Shown here: positions 23,865 through 35,345 of the stretch, piece by piece
Numbering within the stretch: position 1 is the first letter of the stretch
Layout: every line of letters starts with the position of its first letter
From: Heterohyrax brucei
Lineage: Eukaryota; Chordata; Mammalia; Hyracoidea; Procaviidae
Reading direction: 5' to 3'
NCBI GenBank assembly: GCA_028571685.1
Contig: CM053146.1
Location: forward strand, 19,813,431 to 19,877,430
DNA length: 64,000 nucleotides
Position numbers and translations under genes: made by a program
The notes under the pieces: model-generated
Told to the model about the DNA's origin: nothing
Databases searched by the model: none
What the model saw: the letters and a program-made list of their open reading frames with translations, nothing else

Positions 23865-24105
23865 CCAATGTTTACAGGCCCCAATTCTTTGCCAGCTGCC
23901 ATGCCAGGCACTTGCAATGAACCATCTCATCCATTCTTCCCTACAACCTTTCAAAGGAAGCTCCCTTCATTTTATAGTTGAGGAAACTAAAGAAAGGTTC
24001 AGAGAGGTTAAGTAACCTGCTTCAGGCCACACAGCTAGTAACAGCAGAGACAGGATTCAAACCAGGCCTTCCAGCAAGAAGTCCAAGCTCTTACACCCTT
24101 TACCA
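23865..24105 (-). mobile_element. MIR SINE
   Basis: This is a long, well-ordered minus MIR: 'CCAGGCACTTGCAATGAACC', 'TTTTATAGTTGAGGAAAC', 'AGAGAGGTTAAGTAACCTGC', 'CCACACAGCTAGTAACAGC', 'GATTCAAACCAGGCC'. It is one of the best-kept MIR copies here and lies at the left of the transposon-poor zone. MIRs predate placental radiation and are compatible with it. Confidence 0.85.
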
Positions 24106-27050
24106 TACTCCCTGCCTTACAGCACATCCACAGAGAAACAGAACTGACTCCACACGTAGCAGTGTGGAGGGCAGGTGCTGTGTACACCTCAGTATCCACC
24201 CAGCCAAGGGCAAGTCTATCAAAAGGAACAAGAGGGTAGAAGTCAAGAGACCAGAGGGCACACAAAGCAAGGCCCACCCGCATTTGTGAATCAGACTATA
24301 CCACTTGATTTTTGATCCAGCTCCTCAAGGATACCCAAGGGGATAAAGGGGATTACTGGAGGAGTCTGTGGGAATTAGAACACACTCCATCCATTTACAC
24401 ACTGCATCTCTGAACAGAGAGGCTGCCCCCTGCCTCAGGAGGTAGACACCAAGAAAGCATGAGTCCAGGCTTCAATACAGAGCTGTAGTCTTCTCAAGAC
24501 CCAAACACCAAAAGTTTGTGGGTAGAGCCTGACTGAGGTCGCAGGGCTGGACCTGGGCCAGTAGGTGGATCTGGGTCAGTAGGTGGGTCTGGGTCAGGAG
24601 GTGGGTCTAGGTCAGTAGGTGACCAGGCCCCACATACTGACCAGGGCTGAACCTCCTGCACACTGACCAGGAGACCCCCACTGCTGTCTTCTTACCCTCA
24701 AAGCAGGCTCTCTCTAACTCTGAGGTCTACACCATGACAGCATGGGTGGGTATGACAGCCCACCTGACCTCTCTTTCTGGGTGCTCCCCCCAGCAGTCTA
24801 TCACCTTCCTACCCTTCTTGGGAAACCACAAAGGCACTCACAAGCCTAGCCCTTCAACCAAACCTAAGTGTGGGAGAAGTTGTAAACAATCCACTCTACC
24901 TGCCAAGTATGGAACCAGACCTAAGGAGGATGAGACTTCTGGTCAGTTTAGCCACAAAAGAGCCAGCCACCAGAAATTACACGCAGTTTCTTAAACAAGA
25001 ATAAAAGGAGCCATTCTACAGACCCTCAGGCCAAAATCTACAGCAACTAAACTGCAGTGCTGGTTTGACAAGCTCACCACTCTCAGATTTCCTAGGGGCT
25101 TCAAAAGCAGGTGGCTATCACAGTCACCTTACAGTCTCAGCTGCTGTTCCACAAAGAGCATCACCTGTCTATGCTGTTCTGGAACAGAAGCAAATCAATT
25201 CCCAGGCAGTCTGTTGCCTCCACCTGTAGTCCAGCAACAGCTGACTAGGTGACCAAAGTCTTATGTTCTGTGAAGGCCACCTTCCTGAGCTGGTCCATTC
25301 AACCTTACAAAAATGGAGGTGATTACTCTGTTAATGCCAAATCACAAAAGAACCGAGGCACACAACTGTAAGAAAACATGAATTACCATCAATACACACA
25401 CACACACACAGAGAGGGACACAGACACACACAGAGTCTCATAAAAGGAGATTCCTAGGACCCACTCTGCTGTAATTCTCACTCACTGAGTTGCTCTCAGG
25501 CCTGAGACTCGGCATGTTTAGCAAGTTTCCCACCTGAATCCCACCCAGGAGTCCCAGGAACCCCATGCAGAGAAGCTGTAAGGTCTGATTTTCAAACTTG
25601 CCTTTTGCAACTCATTTCCAGATTCTGATCCTATCGGGCTCTTTCTCTTTTTGTATGCAAACAGGAGGGGAAAAAATTTCTAATTCACAGAGGGAGCTGA
25701 CGGCTGAAGTTTTACTGACACTTCTATCTATCTGCATAAATATATACACAATACACCTCACATTCACACTTAACAGTGGGAAGAATGTATGTAGTCTCCA
25801 GTCCATTCAGAAGTCCATTCTGTTCCACATCCTGATGCACACACCTGCAAATTCCTGGCTGAGTAAATGCTGAGTCTGATTTCTTCTTCCCCTACATAAA
25901 CAAGGATGCTGCAGCCTTGGCCAGTGAACACCAGATGAGTCCCTTCACCTTGATCTCAGCAGACAGAGAGGGCCAGCTCTAAATATACTGTCAGCCCATG
26001 GACATATACAATGTATCACAACAGCACAACCACAGCTGTCTCTGAAAATGCCTGAGTGATGTGCCTTCAACCTGTCATGAGGTCACAACGACCTCAATTT
26101 TTTGAGAAACAAAGTCAAAACTCTTATCTTCAGAGAGGTGAGATATATTTACGTGTCAGCTCTTCCTTCAATTATCTCTAGCCTTCAGAAAAAGTCTGAA
26201 AAGGTCACCACTAGTCAAGTGGTTACCCCACCTTCACCAATGTCCCCAAGTCCTCCCCTATACTCACCCAGTGACCAAAGGCCCCACGGTTCTCTGGGAG
26301 GGTGACAGCAGGGTAAAGGCACGACATATTCCTTGGGAGGTATCCTTACCACACTATTTCCAAAAGTAAAAGGCAATGACAAAGACCCTACACTTTCTCC
26401 AGACCTGGCCCTCCTACTCTGTCTGACATGTGACCCTTCAAGAGGGTAGGGGAGAACTGTGTGCTGGCTCCAGGAAATTTGGAAGTGGAAGTCCTAAGAA
26501 AGCACATATGCCAAAGAGGCAAAGAAAGCAGGGTTGCCCAGCTCTTAAGGGGCAGAGTCTCACTCTCCCTGATGGTAACCCCAGAGGTTCAGACTAATCT
26601 CTCTTCACAGTGTACCCATCCATCACTCTTACTCTCTTCCTCAACTTTCTCCAGAGAACAGACTGAAAAGATATGTCAGAAAGTCTCGCAATTACCTGGA
26701 CCAATCTTCTATACCACTCCCATCTTCATAGGTAGATATATAATGACTTGCTCTTAAGGAGCTGATAGTCTTAAACAGAAATGACAAAGATGATGGTGGG
26801 TGACATCAGAGCCCTTTCTCCCTCCTCTACCTATGCATTCTTCAAGCCTAGTGAGAAGCATTCTTTAGTTCCTAAATAAGTTAGTTTAGACCCACAGGGT
26901 ACAGTATCTTTATGTGATACTGGAATCACTTAAACATGTTTGTGTCCTCCCCAAGACAGAACTTTGTGAATCTTTTGTCTCCCGCTCTTTAGGCCACTAC
27001 TAGGTCAGCTATAGATTTTCAAAGAAAGAATCAACAAATTAAGAGCTATT
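24106..27050. other. Transposon-poor single-copy-like DNA
   Basis: No lineage-specific repeat and no convincing exon are seen in almost 3 kb. Minor features are an 18-bp minisatellite (24553-24623), a short CA run near 25390-25410 and scattered short open frames. Composition is balanced. Confidence 0.35.
24553..24623 (+). repeat. 18-bp minisatellite, four units
   Basis: Four tandem copies of the unit CTGGGTCAGTAGGTGGGT begin at 24553, 24571, 24589 and 24607. The third carries AGGAGG instead of AGTAGG and the fourth starts CTAGG and is incomplete. Each unit has several GG or GGG runs on the plus strand. Confidence 0.85.
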
Positions 27051-27750
27051 TTCAGGCCATCAAGGACTCCTCACACTAGACATGCATGCTAATCTCTCCA
27101 TCTCAAGTTTAAAAATATAGACTTTATTTTTTTAACTCCCAACATAATAAATGAGCTTAAATATTTGAAGCTGAAATCATTAAGTAAATCATTTCACCTG
27201 CAAAGCTTCTATTTGCATAACATTAATTCATGATGGCAGCTAAAACAAATTCATCACATTCTGTATATTAGAAGCTGATTTATGTAGGAATTGAAAAAAA
27301 TCATGAGCTTGAAATTATGCTGACATGATGTACACGCTCAATGGAAAAAGATTTTTCTCTTTCCTTCTTTGCTTTTTTTTTTTTTCAAATCATCCGAACA
27401 ACTGAATTATGGTGAGGAGAAAAAGGATTTGAGAGGAAGGAGGTGAAGCACTGGCATCTAAGAGAATGAATAATGTCACTGCTTCACGCGTGTGGCGGTC
27501 TCTCAGTGCGCATACACACACACTCTACACTCTCCAGTTATTAATGTCAAGTATGCCAAAGACACGCTGGAAAATCATTACCATTCATCCCCACTAACCA
27601 CCATTAAATTTCAATCAATTCAACTTAGCACAAGTGTACTTGAGCGGCCCTTACAGTTCCTTATAAATGTGGCTCAAAAGTCGAGCTGACTTATTGCATT
27701 GTCCACAGCACAAAGAACCCTTGCTAAGCATCTGCTCGAAGGGGGCTATC
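27051..27750. promoter_or_regulatory. Candidate conserved non-coding element (enhancer-like)
   Basis: This AT-rich block is dense in homeodomain-type TAAT/ATTA cores and contains ATTTGCATAA (octamer-like) at about 27212. It carries no repeat signature and sits about 5 kb from the CpG island. The combination resembles distal enhancers of developmental genes. Conservation itself cannot be seen from one sequence, so this is an inference. Confidence 0.35.
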
Positions 27751-29199
27751 TCAGTCCTGGATGTACGCTCTTTTAACACCCTAGGCATCCTAGGATCTTT
27801 TCTGTTTCTGAGCGTTAAGAGGTCTCCATTTCCTACAGGTCAAACCGAATTGGGGGTGGAGGGTATTTTAGTGCCCACTCTTACCTTTCTGCCTTTGGGA
27901 TAGAGACAAAGCAGAAAGCCTTCGGTTGCTGAAGTCAGAGCTTTGCAGATAGTGGAGTAAAGAAAAAGTTTTGTAAGCTACCAGAAGTTTGGTAATGTGG
28001 TCTCTCTCCTGGCTCTCTTGAAACTGTCTCATTTGCTCTGCAAACTGTAAACTAAAATTGAATTCCCTTCTCACTAAGGAGTGAGGAGGGTGAGCCAGTC
28101 AGAAGGCGAGAAGGGAAAATTCACCTCGCGTCCACCCTGTGCAGCACCTTTTGGAAGAGGCACTGGTCCTTAGGTTGCAGCATGGCTCCCGCTGTTCCCA
28201 CTCTGGGTCCACAAAGGTGGCAGCAGGGGCAATGTTGATCTGCCCTACTCACGTACTGTCTTCCCCACGTGCGCGGGCAGAGCCCAGCCTCCTGCCACTC
28301 GCTGGTGGCGGTGGCAGGCGGCTGGTGCACGGCCATGACAATGTGGGCATTGTTTGGGTGCCACAAACCAAGCTGCAGGCAGGTGGGGAAGACCGCCCTC
28401 AGCTCAAGAAACTCGGGGCAGGGAATGTTTCTCTACACAGGCTCCCTCAGCTTGGCCTCCAGGGCAAACCCTTTGCCAGGGCAGAAAATCCAGGCATAAG
28501 ACGAGAGGGGAAGATGAAAGAGGGAAAGGAGAGACAGAGATGTAAGAGGAGAGAACAGAGAGGAAAGGAGAGAAAGGAGCAGGGAGAAAGAAAAGAAAGA
28601 GGAGGGCAAAGACAGAAAGTAAGGGGAAAGAGAGCTGGCCAACAGACAGGCAGAGATGTGTAAATCGAGTTGCACAGGCTGCCCAGGAAGCTTCTGAAAA
28701 GATCAAGAGTTCACCGTGTTTCGTAAAGGGAAAGAGCTCCAAACTCAGCCTAGTCAGCAAAGCCTAATCACACCAAGGGCTTTGTTTAATTACAGGTTTG
28801 AGAGCTGGGTCTGGAGGGAGGGAACTACTTAGCTCTAGCCCGGTAAGGCCAGACACTCCACTGATTTGTAAGGCTGGGAACACAATATCCCCTCACCTCC
28901 ACTCCACACTAAGCACACTGAGCCAGGACCTGGAGGGCAAGGCTGGGATCTGCAGTGCTGTGGATACAGGCTGGCCAGAAAATGTGTCCTAGGGATGAGT
29001 ATTATGTTCACTTAGGAAAGGAGTCCTGGTTGAGCTGCACTGGCCAGCTCAGCGCTTCCGGTCAGCAGCAAGGCCACAGGCCTGGGGAAGCCACGCCTGG
29101 CTATCCAGGCCACCGGCCTGCAGCAGAGCAGTCCTCCCTCTTCCTCCTCCCCATGCCCAGCTCCCCTACAGGAGGCCAGGGGCCCTTGGCCAAAAGGGG
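27751..29199. other. Single-copy-like DNA upstream of candidate CNE
   Basis: No exon is recognised. The longest open frame (28139-28663, plus, 174 codons) has a low-complexity Lys/Arg/Glu/Gly-rich C-terminal half caused by the purine tract 28499-28634, and is not regarded as a gene. Confidence 0.35.
28499..28634 (+). repeat. Polypurine (GA-rich) tract
   Basis: About 135 bp are almost wholly A and G on the plus strand, with AGAGGAAAGG-type units and few pyrimidines. Such mirror-like purine tracts can form triplex (H-DNA) structures. A second tract lies at 31562-31654. Confidence 0.85.
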
Positions 29200-30000
29200 G
29201 AAAATCAATCCTCTGCTAATGAATAAAACGTCTCCTTTATTTTGCTGCTGTTTTTGGTTCATTAAATCTTCCACAGATTTGCAGAGAAGAAAACATAATC
29301 AATAAACCTTGACAAAAGTGAACGTGAGAAAAAGGCCGGAGAATAGAAAAGCGAGATAAAAGCGATATCCGATCACAGATTTCAGGGGCAGATGACGAGC
29401 TCTGGGCTGCCGAAGAATCTCAATGGACCATGCCCCTTTGCAGCCTTCCTCCCCGTTGTCGCAACTCTCATTCAAGACAATAGTAAATGCACTAAAACTT
29501 TTTTTCTTATGCTAATGTGAAACCCAGCACTCACAGTTAAAACACTTCCCAGCAACCTCCCCCCCCTTAACAACAAACATGCACACACACAAAACCACGC
29601 TGTTATTCAATTTAAACCTAAATTTCAAAAATGTTTAATATGTATTCTTTGGTCAAAACTTAGATGAGTTCTCTTGCCCCATATGTATGTTTTTTAAGAA
29701 GCCAGAATCAGAGGACCTCAGTATTACTAAGCATGCTTTTCCTGATCAAAAAACTAGAGAAAATAAGACATCAAGCATGATAAAAGTATGCTATTGTCAA
29801 TGGCGCATTTCCCCAGGGTTTGAAACAGTTCCGCATGTTCAAGATGTTACTGCCATGTTCAGTATCTTAAAAGCCACCGCTTTGGATTGTTTTTTAGTCT
29901 TTTATATTCCATACCAACACATTACTGTTAAACAAAATGATTAATATTGAATCTGGTGCTAGATATTTATTTGAAAACCATATGGTTGTTTTTCACCCAA
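29200..30000. promoter_or_regulatory. Candidate conserved non-coding element
   Basis: Repeat-free AT-rich DNA with several isolated CpGs, for example at 29360-29415, in a setting where unconstrained CpGs should have decayed. It contains TAAT/ATTA cores and 'TGATTAATATTGAATC' near 29938. These are typical features of developmental enhancers. It is only a candidate because conservation is not measurable here. Confidence 0.35.
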
Positions 30001-32205
30001 GAACACTATCAAATGTCAGCCCCCGACGACCCTTTGCCCAGCTCTTCTTTTAGCTGAACAAGGCTGACTAACAATCACACAGCAGCTCTTTCTCCTTACA
30101 TTCTCTATAACTGAGTTAAATTGCTGCACATTCATATTGTTGGTACAATCACCTATTCCACCTCTCTGAATTTTCTAGAATCTGAGAATACTGTTTCTCT
30201 CTTTGACATTCTTCATGTGTTTCAATTGTACATGCCTCTGACACTCACTGAAAAGAAGAAAAGGGAATGGCTTCCCCAGGGTTCCTTTTCAAAGGGCCCT
30301 GGCCCAGCAGGAACAGCTGCAGCTGTCCACAGCAAGGTCCACCTAGCTGTCTCCCCAGCACCAGGGAAACAGAGGCCCTGGCACAGGTAGGAACTACTCC
30401 TTCCCATAGCATAAAGCAGCAAGATGGTTTACTCCACAACCTTCAAGCACCAGGCAGATGAAAGGAGGCCCTGCTGAACGCACTTTTCAGCGAAAAGGCA
30501 AGCTACTCTAACCGCTGAGTATACAAGCATGGACAACCCTGGGCTGGAGCCTTCACTGGCCTGCTGGGTGTGCAGGGACCACAAGGGCTCCCTAAGTGCA
30601 CAAGACAACCTCGTGATCTCATTTTAAGGGAACTGCTGACATCTTCGGAGTGACATTTCCCCTGGCGTGGCCAAGGGGGGCCTGATGGAAGAAAGTTGTT
30701 TATTAGGCAAATATTCGTTGTGTCTGCCTGTGTGCAGAATCCCTGGGTTTGCTAATCCAGCCTCAGGGGCTGCACTGTGTACAGGGCACTTGTAAGAGTA
30801 CAAAAAGCATGAAGTATTTGTGTATTTTCCAGTCTGCAGTGCAAACAAGCCAGCTATAGTACACAGCCCCAAGACCCCAAAAGCCAGGCAATGAGCAACT
30901 AACCAAGCAGCCCTGCAGCCCCATCTCCTGACCAGGCAACCACAGAAGGATTTCCTCTCTGTTCGAAGTTCTCCCAAGCGGACTGTAGGATCTCTGAGAC
31001 AGTGGAGCAGCCCTCCTTTCTGAGGCAGGAAGGGCCATTCCTGCACCTGCTTCAGCACCCTCCCAGTCAAGAGCCCCTGAAGGCCACAGCCAGGACAGCC
31101 AGCAAGCAGACCGAGGGTCTCGGATCAAGGAGTCTGGACTCCGTACAATCCCACCAGATCAATCCCCATGTAATTAAAAACATGGCTAAAAAATGTCTAA
31201 ATGTAATCTCAGAAACCTTCCCTGTTGTGTCCAGCCCTGGCATGAAGAGTTTTTCTCCCTTTCACAGGTGACATTTGAAAACGGACTGCTCTGGACAGTC
31301 TCTCTCTCAGATGTGGGAAGGTATGCTCACCTGAGGGCTACTTCCTGAGCCAGTGGGCTCTTCACCTCAGAGAGGATCTCCCCACCATTAGTTTAGCATC
31401 CCCTCCCCCAGAATTACTCAAGTAACTTCATTAAATTGATACATTTCTCATGAGGAGGGAAATACAAAACCACCCTAAATATTACAAAATATATTTAGCA
31501 TTAAAACTCACCAGACAAGTGACAACTTTCCATGCTACAGTTTCCTGGAACCCGCAGCCAAGAGAGGGAGAAGGCACCAGGTGAGAAAAATGAAAGCAAG
31601 AAAGATGAAAGAAGAAAGAAACACAAGAAAGGAGGACAAGAGGAAGGAAGGAGGCCTTCCAGGCATTCTAGAACTGCTGCCCTGGGGCAGACTAGAAGCT
31701 GGGAAAACTCCTAAAGAGCCTCCAACTCCATACTGGCTGGGCATAGCCGAGGTGCCCTCCCTCCCTGTGATGCCTGCCCAGGTAGTCACACAAAGGCTTT
31801 CCTCCCACCTGAGGAAGTGGGGAGCGGCTCCCAGGCCCCAAGAAGGCATATCCCTCTCCGCATACACACTCACATATACACCAGGAGGAAGGCAGAGGAA
31901 ACTTATCCCAGGTAAGAAAATGGGAGGTGAGGTGGCTGGAACAAACAGATCTCATCAGGCCAGCTTGTGACCAGTGCGCCTACTCTGCCGCCTACTGCAG
32001 CTGTATATTTTGGATTTCGAAGTTTATTTACTTTGCTTTTTGGCACTGGGCCCCCTGAGCATGCCAATACTGTATTTGTTTAAACACTATTTTATGCCGC
32101 TTGCGAGGGAAACGTTTACTTTCAAATTCTCCAACATCCCCCGAGCCTCGTGAGCAAACAGCGTAGGAGCATTTTACAACTGCTCCCTTTATCTGAAGCT
32201 GTCGG
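30001..32205. other. Transposon-poor DNA leading to the CpG island
   Basis: No repeat or exon is recognised. AT-rich islets at about 31140-31220, 31400-31510 and 31990-32120 have the look of conserved elements ('TTTGTTTAAACACTATTTTATG' near 32076). Minus-strand open frames of 121-148 codons (30624-31128) show no known domain. Confidence 0.3.
31562..31654 (+). repeat. Polypurine (GA-rich) tract
   Basis: About 90 bp of GA-rich sequence on the plus strand (GAAAGATGAAAGAAGAAAG and similar). It explains the basic and acidic low-complexity peptides predicted here (KKDERRKKHKKGG). It lies about 600 bp from the CpG island edge. Confidence 0.8.
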
Positions 32206-34500
32206 GATTAAACCCTCACACTCTCGAGGGCGGTGGGCAGGGGCCGAGGGCACTGCTGAGGACCACGATATGGCTAGCCCACTGCAAAGCCGTGCCAGGG
32301 GGCTGACTCCAAGCAGGATGCCCTGGGCTGGGGGCGGGGGGGGGGGTGGGAGACGAGTAACCAACTGGGACCAGATTCTAGGAAAAGGCTTACTTTTCCG
32401 GCTGGGACTCAACTCTAGGAGCCACACACACATAAAAGTATACAAAAAAGAAAGGAGTGCGCAGAGGCGCCCTCCGGGGACTCGAAGCCCACGAAAGCCT
32501 CTGTGGCCAGTGGCGGGCCACCAGGGGTGAAGAGCGCCGGCGGTAAAAGTCAGTTTCCTAGGAAATGACAGCGATTGCTGGCGGACAGCAAAGGCTCCGA
32601 TTTGGGTGGACTTCCAGCTCCCGCACCCTAGGGGCACCCTGCAGGACGCTCCACTCACACTCACACACGTGAGCACACTCCCTTACCCCGCCCGTCTCCT
32701 GCCCCCCTATTCCCACCCCCGGCCTGGGAACACTCTACACTCTCTAAACCCTTAATAGGATTGGCGCCCAACTCTCTCCGCGCCTCTCCCCATCCATCAC
32801 ATACAGATCAAGTTGCAGTAGTGGATTTTTCAAATTCCTCAGCAAATATACTTGTTGAGAGATTGCCCCTGGGGGGAGGGCGACGAGTGGGGGCAGGAGT
32901 GGAAGTAAGGGGTGGGGGAACTCGAGGACCCGGCGAGGGATTAGGAGTGGATCCCTTTGGGAAGTCAAGCGGTTCTTGGGGCGGAGGGCAAGGGAAGGAG
33001 GAGGAGAAGGAAGGCGTACAGGCCGGAGCAGAACACCGGACCGGGGGAGGGGGCGACATGCACTGCGAGGTGGGGAGGAAAAAGAGAGTAGGAAAGAAAG
33101 TCTCCGCTCAGGGATGGGCCCGGAGAAGTGGAAAGAAAAGTTCCCTAGTAGCGGCGGCAGCCTCAGAGGCACCCACTGCCCACCTCAAGGAGTGTGGCGG
33201 CACTCAACCGACGACCCCACCATCCCGGCTCCCACCGCCAAGCAAGGTTTGCAGAGTGCCGACGGGGCTAGGCCCAGCAGTGCACCTCCAGAACCGAGGT
33301 CTTCCCGCTACTGGGGGTGAGGTGCAAAATCGCCTCTACCCACGAGTCCCAAGACCTTTACGTCTGCTTGGCTAGAACCCAAAGTGGGGCCAATTCCCAC
33401 TCGCCTGGGTTCCCGCTGCCCCATCTCTAGATCCCATTGCCCCAGTCCCCGCACTGTGGCGCCTGTCTCGGGCCGAACTACCTCCTAAGACAGCACAGCA
33501 TCTCTGTCGGCCGAGACAGAAGCTCTTCACAAAGAAAAGAAAGCCAAACAAGGGCAATGCAACTTTACCGAGGGAGACAAAAGTTTGCCTCTAGCACGCA
33601 GGTGGCCTCTCGGGCGCTGGGCGGTGGCTGCGGGCCCCCATCCCAACTTAGCTGGCACGGCGAGCAACGGGACTGCCGTTCGCCGAGACTGCAGGCTGGC
33701 CGGGAGGGGGCAGGGGGCGGGAGCAGGGTAGCCCCTACCGCGGGCTACGAGAGAGCTCCCGCAGGCTTCGGCGCGCCTTGCGGCCCGCGCTCCTCCCTCC
33801 GACTGCTCCGACTCCTCCTCGCCTTCCTCTGCGTCCGCCGCCTCCTGCGCCTCCTCGAAGTCTCATTGATGGGAGTTTGAAAAAAAGTCCTCGGTGCCGC
33901 GCTGCCTCGGCTGGCTGGCTCCGGCGCTCCTGCAATCCATCAGCGTCCGGCCGGCGCAGCGCCCCCGCGCGCTCGGCGCGTGCACACCCGGTGCCACACT
34001 CCAAGCCGCCCGCGCCGCGAGCCGTCTTCCGCAGAGCCCCGCACCACGACACAGAACGTGCCACGGGGACGTCCCCTCCCTCCAGCACCGAGAAAAGAAA
34101 GAACACCTACTAGGAAAGTTGGAGTAGGGAACCGGAGAGCGCGCCAGTCCCCAGCGCTTTTTTTAAGGCGCCGGGGAGAGTGGGGGGTCGCTAACTCAAG
34201 TCAGATGAGCTCCGGAGCCGAGGCGCAGGGACTGCTCTGTTTTCAATCTCCGAAATCCTACCCCTGCCCTCGCAACCTCCCGCTGCTCCTCCACGAGGAG
34301 ATGCCCGGGTCGCTGTTCTCAGTGAGCCCTCTGCTCCGAGCGCCGCTGGCGGAAGCCGGGGCCCAACGGGGCCGCGAGGGGCCTGGCTCCGTTGAGACCC
34401 CTCTGCCCCAGGCCGGGCCGGGGGCAGCGGGAAAGGCGCACAGGTGCGGGGAGTCCCGCCCGCGCCCCTCGCCGGGGCTCGCACACGTAGTCATTTGAGT
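32206..34500. promoter_or_regulatory. CpG island: probable promoter and first exon of an unidentified gene
   Basis: GC content is very high and CpG dinucleotides are dense, especially 33590-34500, whereas the rest of the window is CpG-depleted. GC-box-like motifs (GGGGGCGGGG-type) occur at 32332, 33714 and elsewhere. On the minus strand a TTAAAAAAAG sequence at about 34160 could act as a TATA-like element. Donor-like sites exist on both strands: minus 'GGGGTAAGGG' near 32685 and 'TTTGGTAAGATG' near 34752, plus 'CTCGGTGAGG' near 34698. Open frames through the island are expected from high GC alone. Direction and gene identity stay open. Such islands normally mark housekeeping or developmental promoters. 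Confidence 0.75.
32329..32349 (+). repeat. Poly(G) run in CpG island edge
   Basis: An interrupted run of G (GGGCGGGGGGGGGGGTGGGAG-like) at the left part of the island. It is a potential quadruplex site and a likely source of assembly or length error. Confidence 0.8.
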
Positions 34501-34894
34501 CATTTCTATGGGTTTTGTGTGGTTGTGTTTTGTAGGGAGGGTTTTTGTTTTGTTTTAAAGAAATGCCACTCGAGCGGCTGCAGCCAGATGGAAATGATCA
34601 GAATCCAGCAACAACAGAGAAAGAAGGAAGGAAAAATCTCGCTGAGTTTTCGGGCCAAAGACTGCGGGTGTGTGTGGAAGAACTTGCTTAAGCTCACTCG
34701 GTGAGGTCACAGTCCAGAGCGCCCCGGCTTGCAGTAGTGGCGATGGGGGTTGCATCTTACCAAAGTGCTTCCTGGGTTGCCTGCCACCTTACCTCACCAG
34801 GGGGCTTGGGCCTGGGCCTGGGCCTTACCCAAACAGTGCCTCGCTGGGAAGACTTTTATTTTTCTTCCTAACACTTGGTGGAACAGTACCTGTG
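34501..34894. other. Right shoulder of the CpG island
   Basis: GC content falls and T-rich sequence appears (34500-34560). Two donor-like matches in minus orientation lie close together at 34750-34800. No exon can be confirmed. Confidence 0.3.
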
Positions 34895-35025
34895 TGCTAG
34901 AGATAATTTTGTTATATTTTCTTTATATTATTCAACTGTTAAAACTCAGTGAGTTAGGTTCTTATCATCATTTACAGGTGAGAAGTTAGAGGCTTGAAGA
35001 AGCAGAGTCCCTTGTCTAATGCCAG
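34895..35025 (-). mobile_element. MIR SINE
   Basis: 'CTTATCATCATTTACAGGTGAG' and 'AGAGTCCCTTGTCTAATGCC' mark a minus-oriented, decayed MIR. It is the first clear repeat right of the CpG island. Confidence 0.55.
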
Positions 35026-35049
35026 CATAGTTTACCACCAAACCCCATG

Positions 35050-35345
35050 AGTTTCAGTGGGTTGTGTAGTTGTTAGTTGCTTTCACTTTCCACTCGAGGT
35101 GTGACCTTATGTATAACAGAACAAACCATTACCCAGTCCTGTGCATCTTTATGATTGTGGGTATGTTTGAGTCCATTGTTATGATTATTGTGTAGTGCCT
35201 TCCAACCAAGGGGGCTCATGATCATTGTCTTCCAAAACAGTATCAGACAATATTCTGTTGTAATCCGTAGATTTTCACTGGCTAATTTTCAGATTACCAG
35301 ACCTTTTTCTTAGTCAGTGCGATGTCCCGCTAGTTAAATTGAATT
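35050..35345 (-). mobile_element. Old RTE/AfroSINE-related repeat
   Basis: 'AACAGAACAAACCATTACCC' followed by 'AGTCCTGTGCATC', 'GTTTGAGTCCATTGTTATG' and later 'TTTTCACTGGCTAATTTTCAG', 'ATTACCAGACC' and 'TTCTTAGTC' matches, in the same order, the repeats at 42940-44905 and 57120-57445. It is a long, diverged relative of the AfroSINE/RTE 3' region. Confidence 0.6.

Noticed and set aside
28139-28663. 174-codon plus-strand open frame
   Set aside because: Its C-terminal half is Lys/Arg/Glu/Gly low complexity created by a purine tract, and the rest has no domain or exon signals.
32122-32676. 184-codon minus-strand open frame at the edge of the CpG island
   Set aside because: It has stop-free length expected in GC-rich DNA, a poly-Pro run from the poly(G) tract, and no protein resemblance.
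32761-33375. 204-codon plus-strand open frame
   Set aside because: Gly/Arg/Ser-rich translation typical of CpG-island DNA, with no domain and no convincing splice partner.
33735-34106. 123-codon minus-strand Arg/Gly-rich frame in the CpG island
   Set aside because: Composition follows the GC content. It is more likely 5' UTR or non-transcribed promoter, and no conserved protein start could be recognised.
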